Shown: positions 18,514 to 29,266, numbered from the stretch's first letter. The stretch: DNA of 64,000 bases from Gammaproteobacteria bacterium (GCA_013287845.1 JABDDA010000001.1:25541-89540); one strand, 5' to 3'. A program made the numbers and translations. Notes: generated from the sequence alone by a model not told the origin.

Positions 18514-19488
18514 ATGACAGCATCTGCAACCACCATCACTGATCAAAAATGTGAAAACATAGAATTACCTATTCTCCCCTTGCTGCAACGATTGAAAGAC
18601 GCGCTCGAAAATGAACAATTTTCGATGACACTTAATGATACCGGCATCACTGAAGAGTTAATGAATGACATTGAGGCATTAAGGAAAGCTACTAACGATG
18701 ATGACTTCACCGCAGCAATTCAACATCCTCCTTATAATAGCTATTACCATATAAAATGTTTAAAAATTTTCATAGAAATGGTGGTCGGCAAAAAAATAAA
18801 ATGGGAACTCATTTCAGACAAAGAAATTAAAATGAGTGAAATTCCCCTGTGCAAAATAGAATTATTAAAAGACAAGCTGATAGACTTAAAATCTGACTCA
18901 CCCATTTACAACGCATTAAGATTTCCTGCTAAACATCAAGTAATACAAGTTATCAGAAAGGATGGCAATCAAGAAATAGAAATTTCTTTAGAAATTGAAA
19001 TTATTAAAACGATTGTTACTGCAAAAAATTATATTGAATTTAGTAACCATATAAAAAAACTTTGTCCTAAAAATATATCGTTTGATCAAAATGTTGTAAC
19101 CATGACATTTCAAATATCGCGACTTGGAATGGTAGTAGAAAAATTAAATGCTGCAATTGCTGATCTACAATCTGAAGCAGTTTCGGCTACTGCAAATACG
19201 AGCACTGCTACCACTTCTCCTTCTACAGAAACAACTTCAACTGCTGCTACTTTTACTTCTTTAACAAGCAGTTCTTCTTCGAATCATGCTACTTCTAACC
19301 GTCCAGCTCAAATACCTCCCCCTGTATTAAGCGACAACCCCAAACCAAAGTCACTCAGTGGACCCCCATCAATATCCACACTTTCTTCAATCACTACATT
19401 TACAGGAACGACTGTGCCAACATCAATTTCTACGCAACCAAAACCACCTTTAAAAAGAAGTCATTCTACCGCTTTTTCAAAAAAATAA
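18514..19488 (+). CDS. Hypothetical 324-aa protein with Ser/Thr/Pro-rich tail
   Basis: No family is recognised. Residues 1-220 look like a folded alpha/beta region with alternating Leu/Ile/Lys segments. Residues about 222-324 are Ser/Thr/Pro-rich and disordered, ending RSHSTAFSKK with a basic tail. The ATG at 18514 follows GAGGAGAACAAT. There is no signal peptide or membrane helix. Its composition resembles the 549-aa protein 1.4 kb upstream, so both may be lineage-specific effectors or scaffold proteins; this is inference. Confidence 0.7.
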   Translation: MTASATTITDQKCENIELPILPLLQRLKDALENEQFSMTLNDTGITEELMNDIEALRKATNDDDFTAAIQHPPYNSYYHIKCLKIFIEMVVGKKIKWELISDKEIKMSEIPLCKIELLKDKLIDLKSDSPIYNALRFPAKHQVIQVIRKDGNQEIEISLEIEIIKTIVTAKNYIEFSNHIKKLCPKNISFDQNVVTMTFQISRLGMVVEKLNAAIADLQSEAVSATANTSTATTSPSTETTSTAATFTSLTSSSSSNHATSNRPAQIPPPVLSDNPKPKSLSGPPSISTLSSITTFTGTTVPTSISTQPKPPLKRSHSTAFSKK

Positions 19489-19494
19489 TTTGGA

Positions 19495-19530
19495 TAAAAA
19501 AATATTCAGCAGTGAAACTCACTGCTGAAT
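19495..19530 (-). terminator. Terminator for the 110-aa membrane protein gene
   Basis: A perfect 12-bp stem (ATTCAGCAGTGA/TCACTGCTGAAT) with an AAC loop at 19504-19530. On the minus strand it is followed by a run of T, and it lies 8 nt beyond the stop at 19538. On the plus strand an A-run follows instead. Confidence 0.85.
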
Positions 19531-19537
19531 AAAAAAA

Positions 19538-19870
19538 TTAACGATCTACTTTAAGCGATGTTGTCTCTGCAATCGTTAATTGTAATTCCGATGAAGATGA
19601 AGCTGTTTCAGCTGTCACTTCTCTTAACGGCACATGCGGTACCACTTCAGACACTTCAAAATCTTGCGGCCTGCGACAACGCCACGCTAAAAAACAGCAT
19701 AAAAAAGCACCCACACACATCCACGCAATGACACCGGGATCTAAAAATTCTGACCAAAAAGGAAGTGACGGTAACACGGATATTGTTGAATTACTTTCTT
19801 CTTTATTAAAATTAAAAACGGGTGTTTTCGAAAAAAATAAATTTAAAAAAGTTTGTGATGTCGTACTCAT
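19538..19870 (-). CDS. Hypothetical single-pass membrane protein (110 aa)
   Basis: No family is recognised. One hydrophobic segment (about residues 46-62, VIAWMCVGAFLCCFLAW) is followed by RCRRP, which predicts a cytoplasmic C-terminus by the positive-inside rule. The remaining tail is acidic and Ser/Thr-rich. It carries its own terminator and is probably monocistronic. Confidence 0.6.
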   Translation of the reverse strand: MSTTSQTFLNLFFSKTPVFNFNKEESNSTISVLPSLPFWSEFLDPGVIAWMCVGAFLCCFLAWRCRRPQDFEVSEVVPHVPLREVTAETASSSSELQLTIAETTSLKVDR

Positions 19871-20025
19871 GTGTGTGTCCTTTTAAATGATTGAGAGGAC
19901 ACTGTAGAAAAATTTTGTTGATGAGAACAATCGATTGATTTGATATGAATGATAAAATTATCTTATTGCTAAATAACTGCAAGAAACTGCCATAAAACGA
20001 CAGTATTGAGAATGTTTAACAAACC

Positions 20026-20811
20026 TCAGCAAATATGCTTCGGCGGAACTTCACCCAGTACTTTCGCTTCGCGAATAAGTTTCATCAAATCCATATTCAC
20101 TAATTCAAATAATTGATTAAAATCATTTAACACGTAATAAATCGGTTGAATGACATCAATACGATAGGGTGTGCGTAATGCTTCCAGCGGATCAAATGGT
20201 TTTCGCACAGGAACATCGCTTTCTAATGCATAAACAGTTTCACTAATCGAAGAAAGAATTCCACCACCATACGCACGCAATCCATTTTTTTGCTGGATTA
20301 AACCAAATTCAATCGTAAACCAATACAATCGTGCTAATAAAATTCTTTCTTGCGGTGTTGCGTTTAAGCCGTATTTTCCGTAGATTTCTGTAAATTTTGC
20401 GTAAGCAGAATTGGTCAGCAACGGACAATGTCCAAATATTTCATGAAAAATATCCGGCTCTTTTAAATAATCTAATTCTTCTTTTCGTCGAATAAAAGTC
20501 GCTGCAGGAAATTTTTTATTCGCAAGTAATTCAAAAAATCGATCAAACGAAATTAAAGCAGACACGGGTTCGAGTGACCATCCTGTTATTTTTTGTAACA
20601 CAGCAGATACTTCATGACATTGCGGAACACGATCTTTTGGTAGATTTAATAATGTCATTCCATCTAAATATTCTTGGCACGCGCGGCCTTCTACAATTTT
20701 TAATTGTCGTTGCATGAGCTCTTGCCACACTGCATTTTCATCGGCTGTGTAAGTTGCATTACCCTTCTCATCAACTGTTTTGGCAATGTAATCGGTATTC
20801 GCGTATGACAT
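20026..20811 (-). CDS. phhA: Phenylalanine 4-monooxygenase
   Basis: A 261-aa pterin-dependent aromatic hydroxylase converting phenylalanine to tyrosine. The iron facial triad is seen as H123 and H128 in FHEIFGHCP and E168 in WFTIEFGL. Length fits bacterial PhhA, which lack the regulatory domain of animal enzymes. In Legionella the same enzyme supports tyrosine supply and pigment formation. No pterin carbinolamine dehydratase (phhB) gene is adjacent. A LuxR-type HTH gene ends 21 nt upstream on the same strand and may be co-transcribed. Confidence 0.95.
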   Translation of the reverse strand: MSYANTDYIAKTVDEKGNATYTADENAVWQELMQRQLKIVEGRACQEYLDGMTLLNLPKDRVPQCHEVSAVLQKITGWSLEPVSALISFDRFFELLANKKFPAATFIRRKEELDYLKEPDIFHEIFGHCPLLTNSAYAKFTEIYGKYGLNATPQERILLARLYWFTIEFGLIQQKNGLRAYGGGILSSISETVYALESDVPVRKPFDPLEALRTPYRIDVIQPIYYVLNDFNQLFELVNMDLMKLIREAKVLGEVPPKHIC

Positions 20812-20832
20812 AAAAACCTCATAAAAAAATCA

Positions 20833-21030
20833 TTATCTAAGAATCTCTAATCGACTTGCAAGATAAATCACATGCGGTGTATTTTTCGCGCATAATTTTT
20901 TTCGAATATGGCTGATATAAATTTCAATTGTCCTGTGTTCCAGGTCAATTAATTTTGCAATTTCTTTTGCTTTATAACCTTGTGCGAGATATTTAATAAT
21001 TTCAATTTCTCGCCTGTTTAATTCATTCAT
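20833..21030 (-). CDS. LuxR-type HTH protein, stand-alone DNA-binding domain
   Basis: A 65-aa protein consisting of only the LuxR/GerE helix-turn-helix: LNRREIEIIKYLAQGYKAKE, then IAKLIDLEHRTIEIYISHIRK-type recognition-helix sequence. There is no receiver or sensor domain. The ATG at 21030 has AAGGAA seven nt upstream; a TTG five codons earlier is less likely. It may regulate the adjacent phhA, with which it shares orientation and close spacing. Its signal input is unknown. Confidence 0.82.
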   Translation of the reverse strand: MNELNRREIEIIKYLAQGYKAKEIAKLIDLEHRTIEIYISHIRKKLCAKNTPHVIYLASRLEILR

Positions 21031-21111
21031 AAAAAATTCCTTCAATAAAATTTGTATTTGATTGAGTTTTACTAGAGAATAAAAACGATTAGATAAAATG
21101 GAATAAAAATA

Positions 21112-21207
21112 ATGATGGATCTTTTCTACATCAGCATTCTGATACTTTTTTTCGTACTTAGCGTTGGACTCATTCGATTCTTTGATTTTTTATCGCGGGG
21201 TGAATAA
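21112..21207 (+). CDS. Small membrane protein preceding kdpF (31 aa)
   Basis: A 31-codon frame encodes one hydrophobic helix (DLFYISILILFFVLSVGLIR), followed by FFDFLSRGE. Its TAA stop shares a base with the kdpF ATG (TAATG), so translation is coupled. Similar tiny membrane ORFs precede kdpF in other bacteria and are usually unannotated. It may be an accessory peptide of the Kdp pump; the function is unknown. Confidence 0.6.
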   Translation: MMDLFYISILILFFVLSVGLIRFFDFLSRGE

Positions 21208-21293
21208 TGCATCTTTACGTGATCGCGGCGGGCATTGTTGCTGCTTTATTTGTTTACCTGCTCGTAGTATTGTTTAAGCCGGACTTATTCTAG
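21207..21293 (+). CDS. kdpF: Potassium-transporting ATPase subunit KdpF
   Basis: A 28-aa single-helix peptide (VIAAGIVAALFVYLLVVLFK then PDLF), matching the length and position of KdpF (E. coli 29 aa), a lipid-like stabiliser of the KdpABC complex. It starts inside the stop codon of the preceding small ORF and ends 15 nt before kdpA. Confidence 0.85.
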   Translation: MHLYVIAAGIVAALFVYLLVVLFKPDLF

Positions 21294-21308
21294 CGTTTTT
21301 TATACGGA

Positions 21309-23030
21309 ATGGAATCTATGATTTTAGAAAACGTTTTTTATCCTCTCGCATTTTATTTTTTAGTGTTATTACTTTGCGTCAAACCACTCGGTGCTTACAT
21401 GGCGCGTGTGTATGAAGGAAAACCGTGCGGACTTGATTTTATTTTATCACCTGTTGAACGTTTGATTTATCGACTATGCGCTATTCATCCTGAAAAAGAA
21501 ATGGGGTGGAAAAAATATTTATTCTGCTTACTTTTTTTAAATTTATTCGGCGCGTTATTTGTGTATGGTATTTTTCGGTTACAACATTTTTTACCGTTGA
21601 ACCCACAATCATTTAATAATGTTTCCCCTGCGCTCGCATTTAATACAGCTACCAGTTTTATCACGAATACAAACTGGCAAGCCTATGGCGGTGAAAATAC
21701 ATTAAGCTATTTTTCTCAAATGACTGCATTGACCGTACAAAATTTTCTTTCTGCTGCAACAGGAATGGCTATTTTAATCGCTTTTATTCGCGGTTTAATT
21801 CGACATGAAACAAATACATTAGGAAATGCATGGGTCGATATAACGCGCAGCATACTTTATATTTTACTGCCACTTTCACTTGCACTTTCACTCGCACTCA
21901 CCTCACAAGGTGTGATTCAAAATTTTAGCGCATATAAAAAAATAAATTCAATTGAACATTCACAAGAACAAATCATTCCGATGGGCCCTGCTGCATCACA
22001 AATTGCGATTAAAGAATTAGGCAGTAATGGCGGTGGATTTTTTAATGCGAATTCTGCACATCCTTATGAAAATCCAACACCCATCAGTAATTTTTTAGAA
22101 ATGCTTGCGATTCTTTTAATTCCAGCTGCGCTTTGTTATACGTTTGGCGTAATGGTAAAAGATAAACGACAAGGTTGGGCTATTTTATTTGCGATGTTAT
22201 TTATTTTTATTCCTTTATTAAGCATTACAATTTGGGCAGAAAATCATTCTAATCCTATGTTCACTGCGTTAGGAATTGAATCAGCGGGAAATATGGAAGG
22301 AAAAGAAACGCGTTTTGGAATTGTGGATTCAACATTGTGGGCCGCTGCAGCAACAGCGACTTCAAATGGATCTGTCAATTCAGCACTGGATTCATTCACT
22401 CCTTTAGGGGGTTTAATTCCTCTTTGGTTAATTCATTTAGGTGAAGTTGTTTTTGGAGGCGTCGGTTCAGGATTATACGGCATGTTACTTATTATCATTA
22501 TTACCGTTTTTATTGCGGGTTTAATGGTGGGAAGAACACCAGAATATTTAGGAAAAAAAATTGAACCGTACGAAATGAAAATGGCATCAATTGCTGCACT
22601 CATTATGCCACTCGTTGTTTTATTATTAACTGCACTCGGAGTTGTCACTTCTGCAGGAACAAGTTCTATTCAAAATCCTGGCGCGCATGGTTTCAGTGAA
22701 ATTCTTTATGCATTCACTTCCATGGGAGGAAATAATGGCAGCGCATTTGCAGGATTGAATGCCAATACTTTTTTTTATAACACACTCGGTGGAATTGAAA
22801 TGTTAATTTCACGTTTTTGGGCTGCCATTCCTATATTAGCAATTGCAGGATCACTCGTTAGAAAAAAAATAATTCCGATTAATGCAGGAACACTTCCTAC
22901 TCACACGCCACTTTTTATTATTCTTTTAATCAGTGTTATTTTAGTTTTGGGTGCGTTGACTTTTTTCCCCGCACTCACACTGGGGCCTATCGTAGAACAA
23001 TTCACGTTTTGGAGAACGTATGGCTACTAA
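21309..23030 (+). CDS. kdpA: Potassium-transporting ATPase subunit A
   Basis: A 573-aa, about ten-helix channel-like subunit that binds potassium from the periplasm. Family blocks include [51 protein letters not shown] and [13 protein letters not shown], which contain the selectivity-filter glycines. Length is slightly above E. coli KdpA (557 aa). It overlaps kdpB by 11 nt. High-affinity potassium uptake is expected under potassium limitation. Confidence 0.97.
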   Translation: MESMILENVFYPLAFYFLVLLLCVKPLGAYMARVYEGKPCGLDFILSPVERLIYRLCAIHPEKEMGWKKYLFCLLFLNLFGALFVYGIFRLQHFLPLNPQSFNNVSPALAFNTATSFITNTNWQAYGGENTLSYFSQMTALTVQNFLSAATGMAILIAFIRGLIRHETNTLGNAWVDITRSILYILLPLSLALSLALTSQGVIQNFSAYKKINSIEHSQEQIIPMGPAASQIAIKELGSNGGGFFNANSAHPYENPTPISNFLEMLAILLIPAALCYTFGVMVKDKRQGWAILFAMLFIFIPLLSITIWAENHSNPMFTALGIESAGNMEGKETRFGIVDSTLWAAAATATSNGSVNSALDSFTPLGGLIPLWLIHLGEVVFGGVGSGLYGMLLIIIITVFIAGLMVGRTPEYLGKKIEPYEMKMASIAALIMPLVVLLLTALGVVTSAGTSSIQNPGAHGFSEILYAFTSMGGNNGSAFAGLNANTFFYNTLGGIEMLISRFWAAIPILAIAGSLVRKKIIPINAGTLPTHTPLFIILLISVILVLGALTFFPALTLGPIVEQFTFWRTYGY

Positions 23031-25086
23031 AATATCGATTTGGGATGTCACGATTATTAAAAATGCCATTCGCGATTCATTTTTAAAATTATCAGTGCGT
23101 CATCAAATTCGTAATCCTGTGATGTTTACTGTTTATATCAGCTGCTTACTGACATCGGGTTTGTGGGTACAAGCAATCATTGGGAAAGGTGATGCGCCTC
23201 CTCTTTTTATTTTAATGATTACATCGTGGTTATGGTTTACTTTATTATTTGCAAATTTTGCAGAAGCGATGGCAGAAGGACGCGGCAAAGCACAAGCAGA
23301 AGCATTACGAAAAGCACGTCGTGATATTATCGCCAAAAAACTTTCTAAACCTGATCGTCATTCAAAAATGACTCTTGTGAAATCTATTAAACTTCGCGCA
23401 GATGATATTGTATTAGTTGAAGCCGGTGATTTTATTCCGAGTGATGGTGAAGTGATTGAAGGAATTGCATCAGTCAATGAAAGCGCAATTACCGGTGAAA
23501 GTGCACCCGTCATTCGCGAAAGTGGAGGTGATCGCAGCGCAGTCACCGGTGGAACACAAGTGATTTCAGATTGGTTAATCGTTCGCATCACTGCCAATCC
23601 TGGTGAAACTTTTTTAGATAAAATGATTTCACTCGTTGAAGGTGCAAAAAGACAAAAAACTCCGAATGAATTAGCACTCACAATTTTATTAGCTGCATTA
23701 ACTTTAGTTTTTTTATTAGTGTGCACAACGTTACTTCCTTTTTCGATTTATAGTGTGACAGCCGCTGGCATGGGAAAAATTATTTCGATTACTGTTTTAG
23801 TTTCTTTATTTGTTTGTTTAGCACCGACTACGATTGGTGGATTACTTTCTGCAATTGGTATTGCAGGAATGGATCGCATGATTCAAGCCAATGTGATTGC
23901 AACATCGGGACATGCTGTTGAAGCAGCAGGTGATGTGGATGTATTACTTCTCGATAAAACAGGCACAATTACCTTAGGAAATCGTCAAGCGACAGAATTA
24001 ATTCCTGCAGACGGTGTGCAGATAGAAACACTTGCTGATGCAGCACAACTTGCTTCACTTGCAGATGAAACACCTGAAGGACGCAGCATTGTTGTGTTAG
24101 TCAAACAAAAATATGGATTACGTGGACGAGATATTTCAGAACTCGGCGCAACATTTATTCCCTTCACTGCACAAACACGAATGAGTGGTGCAAATTTACC
24201 GGGAAGACAAATACGAAAAGGCGCAGAACAAGCAATAGAAATTTACGTCAAACAAATGAATGGTATTTTCCCAGAATCTGTTAAAAAAAGTGTTCGCGTG
24301 ATTGCAAGTAAAGGAGGCACTCCACTGATTGTTGCAGAAGGCGCAACGGTATTAGGTGTCATTCATTTAAAAGATATTGTAAAAGGTGGAATCAGTGAAC
24401 GTTTCGCCGAATTACGACAAATGGGAATTAAAACCATTATGGTAACAGGTGATAATCCTTTAACAGCTGCTGCAATTGCAGCAGAAGCAGGCGCCGATGA
24501 TTTTTTAGCCAATGCCACACCTGAAGATAAATTAAAATTAATTCGTCAATTGCAAGCACAAGGTCATTTAGTTGCAATGACAGGCGATGGAACAAATGAT
24601 GCCCCTGCACTCGCGCAAGCGGATGTCGCTGTTGCAATGAATACAGGCACACAAGCTGCAAAAGAAGCTGGAAATCTAGTGGATTTAGATTCTAATCCCA
24701 CAAAATTAATTGAAGTGATTGAAATTGGAAAACAATTATTAATGACACGCGGATCACTGACTACGTTTAGTATTGCAAATGATATTGCAAAATATTTTGC
24801 AATTTTACCCGCTGCATTTGCTGGAACCTATCCGGTGCTTAACGCTTTAAATATCATGCATCTTTCAACACCTGAAAGTGCCATTTTATCTGCAGTCATT
24901 TTTAATGCGCTGATTATTATTTTTTTAATTCCATTAGCATTACGCGGCGTCACGTATCAACACGTTTCAGCAGCGAGTTTATTACGAAATAATGTTTTAA
25001 TTTATGGTGTCTCTGGATTATTGATTCCTTTTGCAGGAATAAAAATAATTGATTTATTACTCACAGGAATATTACATGTTCTTTAA
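23020..25086 (+). CDS. kdpB: Potassium-transporting ATPase ATP-binding subunit B
   Basis: A 688-aa P-type ATPase that powers KdpA. The phosphorylated Asp is D312 in [11 protein letters not shown]. The actuator-domain loop TGES sits at residues 158-161, whose Ser is the inhibitory phosphorylation site described in E. coli. [17 protein letters not shown], the hinge [16 protein letters not shown] and the transmembrane [12 protein letters not shown] are typical. It overlaps kdpA and kdpC at its two ends. Confidence 0.98.
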   Translation: MATKISIWDVTIIKNAIRDSFLKLSVRHQIRNPVMFTVYISCLLTSGLWVQAIIGKGDAPPLFILMITSWLWFTLLFANFAEAMAEGRGKAQAEALRKARRDIIAKKLSKPDRHSKMTLVKSIKLRADDIVLVEAGDFIPSDGEVIEGIASVNESAITGESAPVIRESGGDRSAVTGGTQVISDWLIVRITANPGETFLDKMISLVEGAKRQKTPNELALTILLAALTLVFLLVCTTLLPFSIYSVTAAGMGKIISITVLVSLFVCLAPTTIGGLLSAIGIAGMDRMIQANVIATSGHAVEAAGDVDVLLLDKTGTITLGNRQATELIPADGVQIETLADAAQLASLADETPEGRSIVVLVKQKYGLRGRDISELGATFIPFTAQTRMSGANLPGRQIRKGAEQAIEIYVKQMNGIFPESVKKSVRVIASKGGTPLIVAEGATVLGVIHLKDIVKGGISERFAELRQMGIKTIMVTGDNPLTAAAIAAEAGADDFLANATPEDKLKLIRQLQAQGHLVAMTGDGTNDAPALAQADVAVAMNTGTQAAKEAGNLVDLDSNPTKLIEVIEIGKQLLMTRGSLTTFSIANDIAKYFAILPAAFAGTYPVLNALNIMHLSTPESAILSAVIFNALIIIFLIPLALRGVTYQHVSAASLLRNNVLIYGVSGLLIPFAGIKIIDLLLTGILHVL

Positions 25087-25678
25087 AGCAGTACAGCAAA
25101 TAAAAGTGGCTTTTATTTTTTTAATTTTATTAACTGTGTTAACAGGATTGATTTATCCATTGATTGTGACTGAACTTGCACAATTCTTTTTTCCTTGGGA
25201 AGCAAACGGTAGTTTAATTCAATCTGACAAAAAATTAATTGGCTCACTTCTCATCGGACAATCCTTTACTTCTGAAAAATATTTTTGGGGAAGACCGTCT
25301 GCAACGGTTCCTCCTTACAATGCAGAAAATTCTTCTGCTTCTAATTTGGCGTTAACAAATCCTGCTTATCTGACTGAAATAAAAAAACGTGTTGCTCTCA
25401 ATAATAAAAATAATTTGCATAATAAAAATAATTTAATTCCAATAGATCTTGTGACAGCATCTGGCAGTGGATTAGATCCTGAGATCAGCCCTGCTGCTGC
25501 TTATGATCAAGTGCCACGCATTGCAAATGCGCGGAAAATTTCTGAAGACATGTTAAAAAAATTAATTTTAGCGTTCACAAAAAAACGTTTCTTAGGTTTA
25601 TTCGGAGAGCCGCGTGTGAATGTCTTACAACTGAATCTTATTTTGGATAACATTAATTATGAAAGAACATCGGCCTAG
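25076..25678 (+). CDS. kdpC: Potassium-transporting ATPase subunit C
   Basis: A 200-aa KdpC with one N-terminal membrane helix ([20 protein letters not shown]) and a periplasmic domain bearing [20 protein letters not shown] and [20 protein letters not shown]. The ATG at 25076, inside the kdpB 3' end, gives the conserved start; an upstream frame extension is not expected. It overlaps kdpD by 20 nt. An Asn/Lys-rich stretch near residue 108 ([11 protein letters not shown]) is a small local insertion. Confidence 0.95.
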   Translation: MFFKAVQQIKVAFIFLILLTVLTGLIYPLIVTELAQFFFPWEANGSLIQSDKKLIGSLLIGQSFTSEKYFWGRPSATVPPYNAENSSASNLALTNPAYLTEIKKRVALNNKNNLHNKNNLIPIDLVTASGSGLDPEISPAAAYDQVPRIANARKISEDMLKKLILAFTKKRFLGLFGEPRVNVLQLNLILDNINYERTSA

Positions 25679-28319
25679 TCCTGAAAAATTATTGAAACAA
25701 GTTCAAGAAGAAGAACGCCAAGAAAAGCGCGGAAAATTAAAAATTTATTTAGGCGCAGCACCCGGTGTTGGAAAAACATTTACAATGTTGCGTGATGCAT
25801 TAGAAAAACGCGCGCAAGGTTTAGATGTTGTAATCGGTATTGTGGAATCCCATGGTCGAAAAGAAATTAAAGCCATGATGAAAGAATTAGAAACACTTCC
25901 ACTTCAAGAAATAGAATATCGCGAAAAAAAATTATCTGATTTTAATTTAGATGCAACACTCAAACGAAATCCAGGTTTAATTTTAATTGATGAAATGGCG
26001 CATACGAATGCGCCTAATTTACGTCACACAAAACGTTGGCAAGATATTAAAGAAATTCTTGATCGTGGTATCGATGTTTACACAACATTAAATGTGCAAC
26101 ACATTGATAGCTTAAATGATGTCGTTGCACAAATTATTCATAATCGCATTACAGAAACGGTTCCCGATTCCATGATCGAAATGGCGGATACCATTGAGCT
26201 AGTGGATTTACCACCTGAAGATTTATTACAACGTTTACACGAAGGAAAAGTTTATTTTCCACAACAAGCAGAATTAGCGATTGAGAATTTTTTTCGTAAA
26301 GGAAATTTAATTGCGTTGCGAGAACTCGCATTACGTGTGACAGCAGAACGTGTTGGCGCGCAAGTTATTTTATATCGACAAGATCAAAACATTAAACATA
26401 TTTGGCCAACAAAAGAAAAAATTTTAGTGTGTGTTGGTTCTGGTCCTCAATCTGCAAAAGCGATTCGTACCGCACGAAGAATGGCAACCAGTTTACAGGC
26501 AGAATGGACTGCTGTGCATATTGATACACCTTATGTCACGCCTTCTGATGAACAACGTAATTACACTACTCAAAATTTACGTTTAGCAGAACAACTCGGT
26601 GCAGAAACACGTACGTTAACAGGTTTTGATATTGTGAAAGAAATCATGTCATTTTGTCGCGAACAAAATATTACAAAAATTATTATTGGAAAACGCGTGC
26701 AACCTCGTTTAAGAGATTTTTTATTTAGAAATTTAGCGGATGAAATTGTGAGAAGCAGTGGTGAAATTGATGTGTATATTATTCATGACCGATTAATCAC
26801 ATCAGAACCTTTAAAAACATCCACAACAACACCTCGCAAACCCGTATTTTCTTGGGCTATTTATGGTATTACTGCAGGCATTGTGATGTTAGCTACTGCC
26901 ATTGACAGCATTCTTTATCCCTATTTACATGCGAGCAATTTAATTTTAATTTATTTATTAGGTGTAACATTCGTTGCATTGTTCGGACAAATGGGTCCTG
27001 CAATTTTTGCTTCTGTATTAAGTGTACTCGCTTATAAATTTTTCTTTATTCCTCCTTTTTTTACTTTTCTCACAACCGATTTACAATATGTTTTAACACT
27101 CGTTGTGATGTTACTCGTGTCACAAATTATTAGTCATTTAACGATCATGACGCGACGGCAAACTGAAATTGCACAACTCACAGAAAAAAGAACCGCCACA
27201 TTGCATGCACTCAGTCGTCAATTAGCCAGTACGCGCGGTGTGGATAAATTATTAGAAACAGCTGTGTCTTATATTTCAGATGTATTTGATAGCGAAGTGC
27301 TTGCATTATTACCTGAAGATAATCATTTAAAAATTCGCGCGCGTTATCGCACTGAAAAAATTCTCACTGAAAAAGAACAAGGTGTTGCGCAATGGGTTTA
27401 TGATTTGGGACAAATGGCAGGACTCGGAACCGACACACTTCCTTATTCCGATGCAATTTATGTTCCATTATTTGCATCAAAAGAAACGATTGGCGTATTG
27501 CGCGTACGTCCTTTACAACTCAATCAATTATTTTCCTCTGATCAAATGCATATGCTAGAAGCATGCGCGCATCAAGTTGCATTAGCACTTGAAGTCGATC
27601 GCTTACAAGAGCAAGCAAAAAAATCAGAATTGCAAACAGAAACAGATCGCGCGCGTAGTGCATTATTACAGTCTGTTTCACATGATTTACGCACACCGTT
27701 AGCAGCTGTCATGGGTGCAGCAAATACATTGATTGAAATGAGTCATGAACTCGATGCAGAACACGTGAAAAAATTCGGGAAAAATATTTATTTTGAATCA
27801 GAACAACTCAATCGACTTATTAATAATCTTTTGCAAATGACGTATCTCGAAGCAGAGTCTGTGCACTTACAAAAAGAACCCGGTTCTTTACAAGATGTCA
27901 TTCAACTTGTGATACACGCATCGAATAAAAAATTAGGCAGTCGTCCTATTCTCGTTCATTTGCCTGAAAATCTTCCTGCTGTTCCTTTTGACCACACTTT
28001 AATACAAGAAGTGTTTATTAATTTAATTGATAATGCGATGAAATTTACTCCGCCCCTTTCTCCTATTGAAATTTCTGCTGTACTTGAAAGAGATAAAGTC
28101 ATTGTGAGCGTAGAAGATAACGGTCCTGGTATTGTTGCTGATGAAGTGAATTTTCTTTTTGAAAAATTTTATCGTGGCCGCATGTTAACCACTGAAAGAG
28201 GTTTAGGATTAGGACTCGCTATTTGTCGTAGCATCATAAAAGCACACGGCGGAGAAATTTGGGCAGAAAATCGCCCGGCAAAAGGTGCTGCATTTCGATT
28301 TAGTTTACCTTTACATTAA
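25659..28319 (+). CDS. kdpD: Sensor histidine kinase KdpD
   Basis: An 886-aa potassium and turgor sensor kinase. The N-terminal KdpD domain has Walker A GAAPGVGKT (residues 32-40) and LILIDEMAHTN, followed by a Usp-like domain (about 245-370). Four membrane helices (about 390-490) and a GAF-like region come next. H675 in SVSHDLRTP is the phosphoacceptor, and DNGPGI and GLGLGLAICRSII form the ATPase domain. Its partner KdpE is not adjacent: kdpD ends at 28319 and an unrelated porin-like gene follows. Regulation of kdp probably requires a kdpE elsewhere. Confidence 0.96.
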   Translation: MKEHRPSPEKLLKQVQEEERQEKRGKLKIYLGAAPGVGKTFTMLRDALEKRAQGLDVVIGIVESHGRKEIKAMMKELETLPLQEIEYREKKLSDFNLDATLKRNPGLILIDEMAHTNAPNLRHTKRWQDIKEILDRGIDVYTTLNVQHIDSLNDVVAQIIHNRITETVPDSMIEMADTIELVDLPPEDLLQRLHEGKVYFPQQAELAIENFFRKGNLIALRELALRVTAERVGAQVILYRQDQNIKHIWPTKEKILVCVGSGPQSAKAIRTARRMATSLQAEWTAVHIDTPYVTPSDEQRNYTTQNLRLAEQLGAETRTLTGFDIVKEIMSFCREQNITKIIIGKRVQPRLRDFLFRNLADEIVRSSGEIDVYIIHDRLITSEPLKTSTTTPRKPVFSWAIYGITAGIVMLATAIDSILYPYLHASNLILIYLLGVTFVALFGQMGPAIFASVLSVLAYKFFFIPPFFTFLTTDLQYVLTLVVMLLVSQIISHLTIMTRRQTEIAQLTEKRTATLHALSRQLASTRGVDKLLETAVSYISDVFDSEVLALLPEDNHLKIRARYRTEKILTEKEQGVAQWVYDLGQMAGLGTDTLPYSDAIYVPLFASKETIGVLRVRPLQLNQLFSSDQMHMLEACAHQVALALEVDRLQEQAKKSELQTETDRARSALLQSVSHDLRTPLAAVMGAANTLIEMSHELDAEHVKKFGKNIYFESEQLNRLINNLLQMTYLEAESVHLQKEPGSLQDVIQLVIHASNKKLGSRPILVHLPENLPAVPFDHTLIQEVFINLIDNAMKFTPPLSPIEISAVLERDKVIVSVEDNGPGIVADEVNFLFEKFYRGRMLTTERGLGLGLAICRSIIKAHGGEIWAENRPAKGAAFRFSLPLH

Positions 28320-28443
28320 AAGGCTTGCCCTCAAGTAAACATTCCAATAAAGTAATGGTTCAAACTCTTTGATTATTGATCCGTGAATTTGCATGGATGA
28401 GAAATCAAACGTGCATTTAAAAATTAACCGTAAGGAGACGTTT

Positions 28444-29166
28444 ATGAAACAGTTAAAATTAACCTTGATCGCACTTGCAACAAGTTCTTTGCTGCTCAGC
28501 ACAACAGCTTCTTTTGCAGAAAATTACAAAGGTGACTACAAAGGCGAAGCTCCATTTACTTGCCCAGTAGAAAAAGGATTAAAAGATGGATTTTATGTGG
28601 GTGCGCAAGTGGGATATGATTCTTACCGCGTTCGTCAAAACACAACCTACACAGCTCCTGACGTAGGCACAAGCACAACACCACTCAATGCAACTGGTTT
28701 TGTTGGCGGAGCATTCTTAGGTTACGGCCAATACTTCAGCAACAATTTCTATTTAGCAGGTGAAGGCTTTATTAATGGTAGCGGCGCAAGCGTAACACGC
28801 AGCGGCGGTCAAGCAGGCGCAACAACCAGCAATAGCTATTCAAAATTCCAAGTGAATGGCAGCGCAGGATTGTCTGTACTCCCAGGTATGAAATTAAACA
28901 ACAGCACCTTAGGTTATCTCCGTTTAGGTTATAACTGGGCGCGTATGAAAGCGACGACAACAACCAACAACCAATCAGCTAGCAAAAGCAACACCAGCGG
29001 CGGATTTAATTATGGTTTAGGTATGGAAACATTGGTATCTGATGCTTGGAGTATCCGTGGTGAGTATTCCCATACAAACTACAACAGCTTCAGCACATCA
29101 ATTGGTTCCAACTTTAGTCCTTCCGATAACCAATATATGTTAGGTTTGATTTACCACTTCGCGTAA
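28444..29166 (+). CDS. Outer-membrane beta-barrel protein with signal peptide
   Basis: A 240-aa predicted outer-membrane protein. The first 25 residues (MKQLKLTLIALATSSLLLST, then TASFA) form a signal peptide. The mature part has alternating strands typical of an eight-stranded OmpA/OmpX-type barrel (GFYVGAQVGYDSYR, NFYLAGEGFI, LGYLRLGYNWARM, WSIRGEYSHTNY) and ends YHFA. The ribosome site TAAGGAGACG precedes the ATG at 28444. More C-containing codons than in neighbours and a strong terminator suggest high expression. The exact role (adhesin, porin or structural) is not evident. Confidence 0.82.
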   Translation: MKQLKLTLIALATSSLLLSTTASFAENYKGDYKGEAPFTCPVEKGLKDGFYVGAQVGYDSYRVRQNTTYTAPDVGTSTTPLNATGFVGGAFLGYGQYFSNNFYLAGEGFINGSGASVTRSGGQAGATTSNSYSKFQVNGSAGLSVLPGMKLNNSTLGYLRLGYNWARMKATTTTNNQSASKSNTSGGFNYGLGMETLVSDAWSIRGEYSHTNYNSFSTSIGSNFSPSDNQYMLGLIYHFA

Positions 29167-29180
29167 ATTTATCCCTAATA

Positions 29181-29210
29181 AAAACGGGCACTTTTGTGCC
29201 CGTTTTTTTT
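29181..29210 (+). terminator. Strong rho-independent terminator after the outer-membrane gene
   Basis: AAAACGGGCAC pairs with GTGCCCGTTTT around a TTTT loop, and the second arm runs into TTTTTTTT. It lies 14 nt after the stop codon. Confidence 0.92.
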
Positions 29211-29266
29211 CTTGCGCAGCAATACCATCACTGACACAATTCTTTAATCACACAAGGAAATTGTGA

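Noticed and set aside
18302..18529. 75-codon minus-strand frame after the deaminase gene
   Set aside because: It runs opposite the degenerate fragment and has no ribosome site or recognisable domain.
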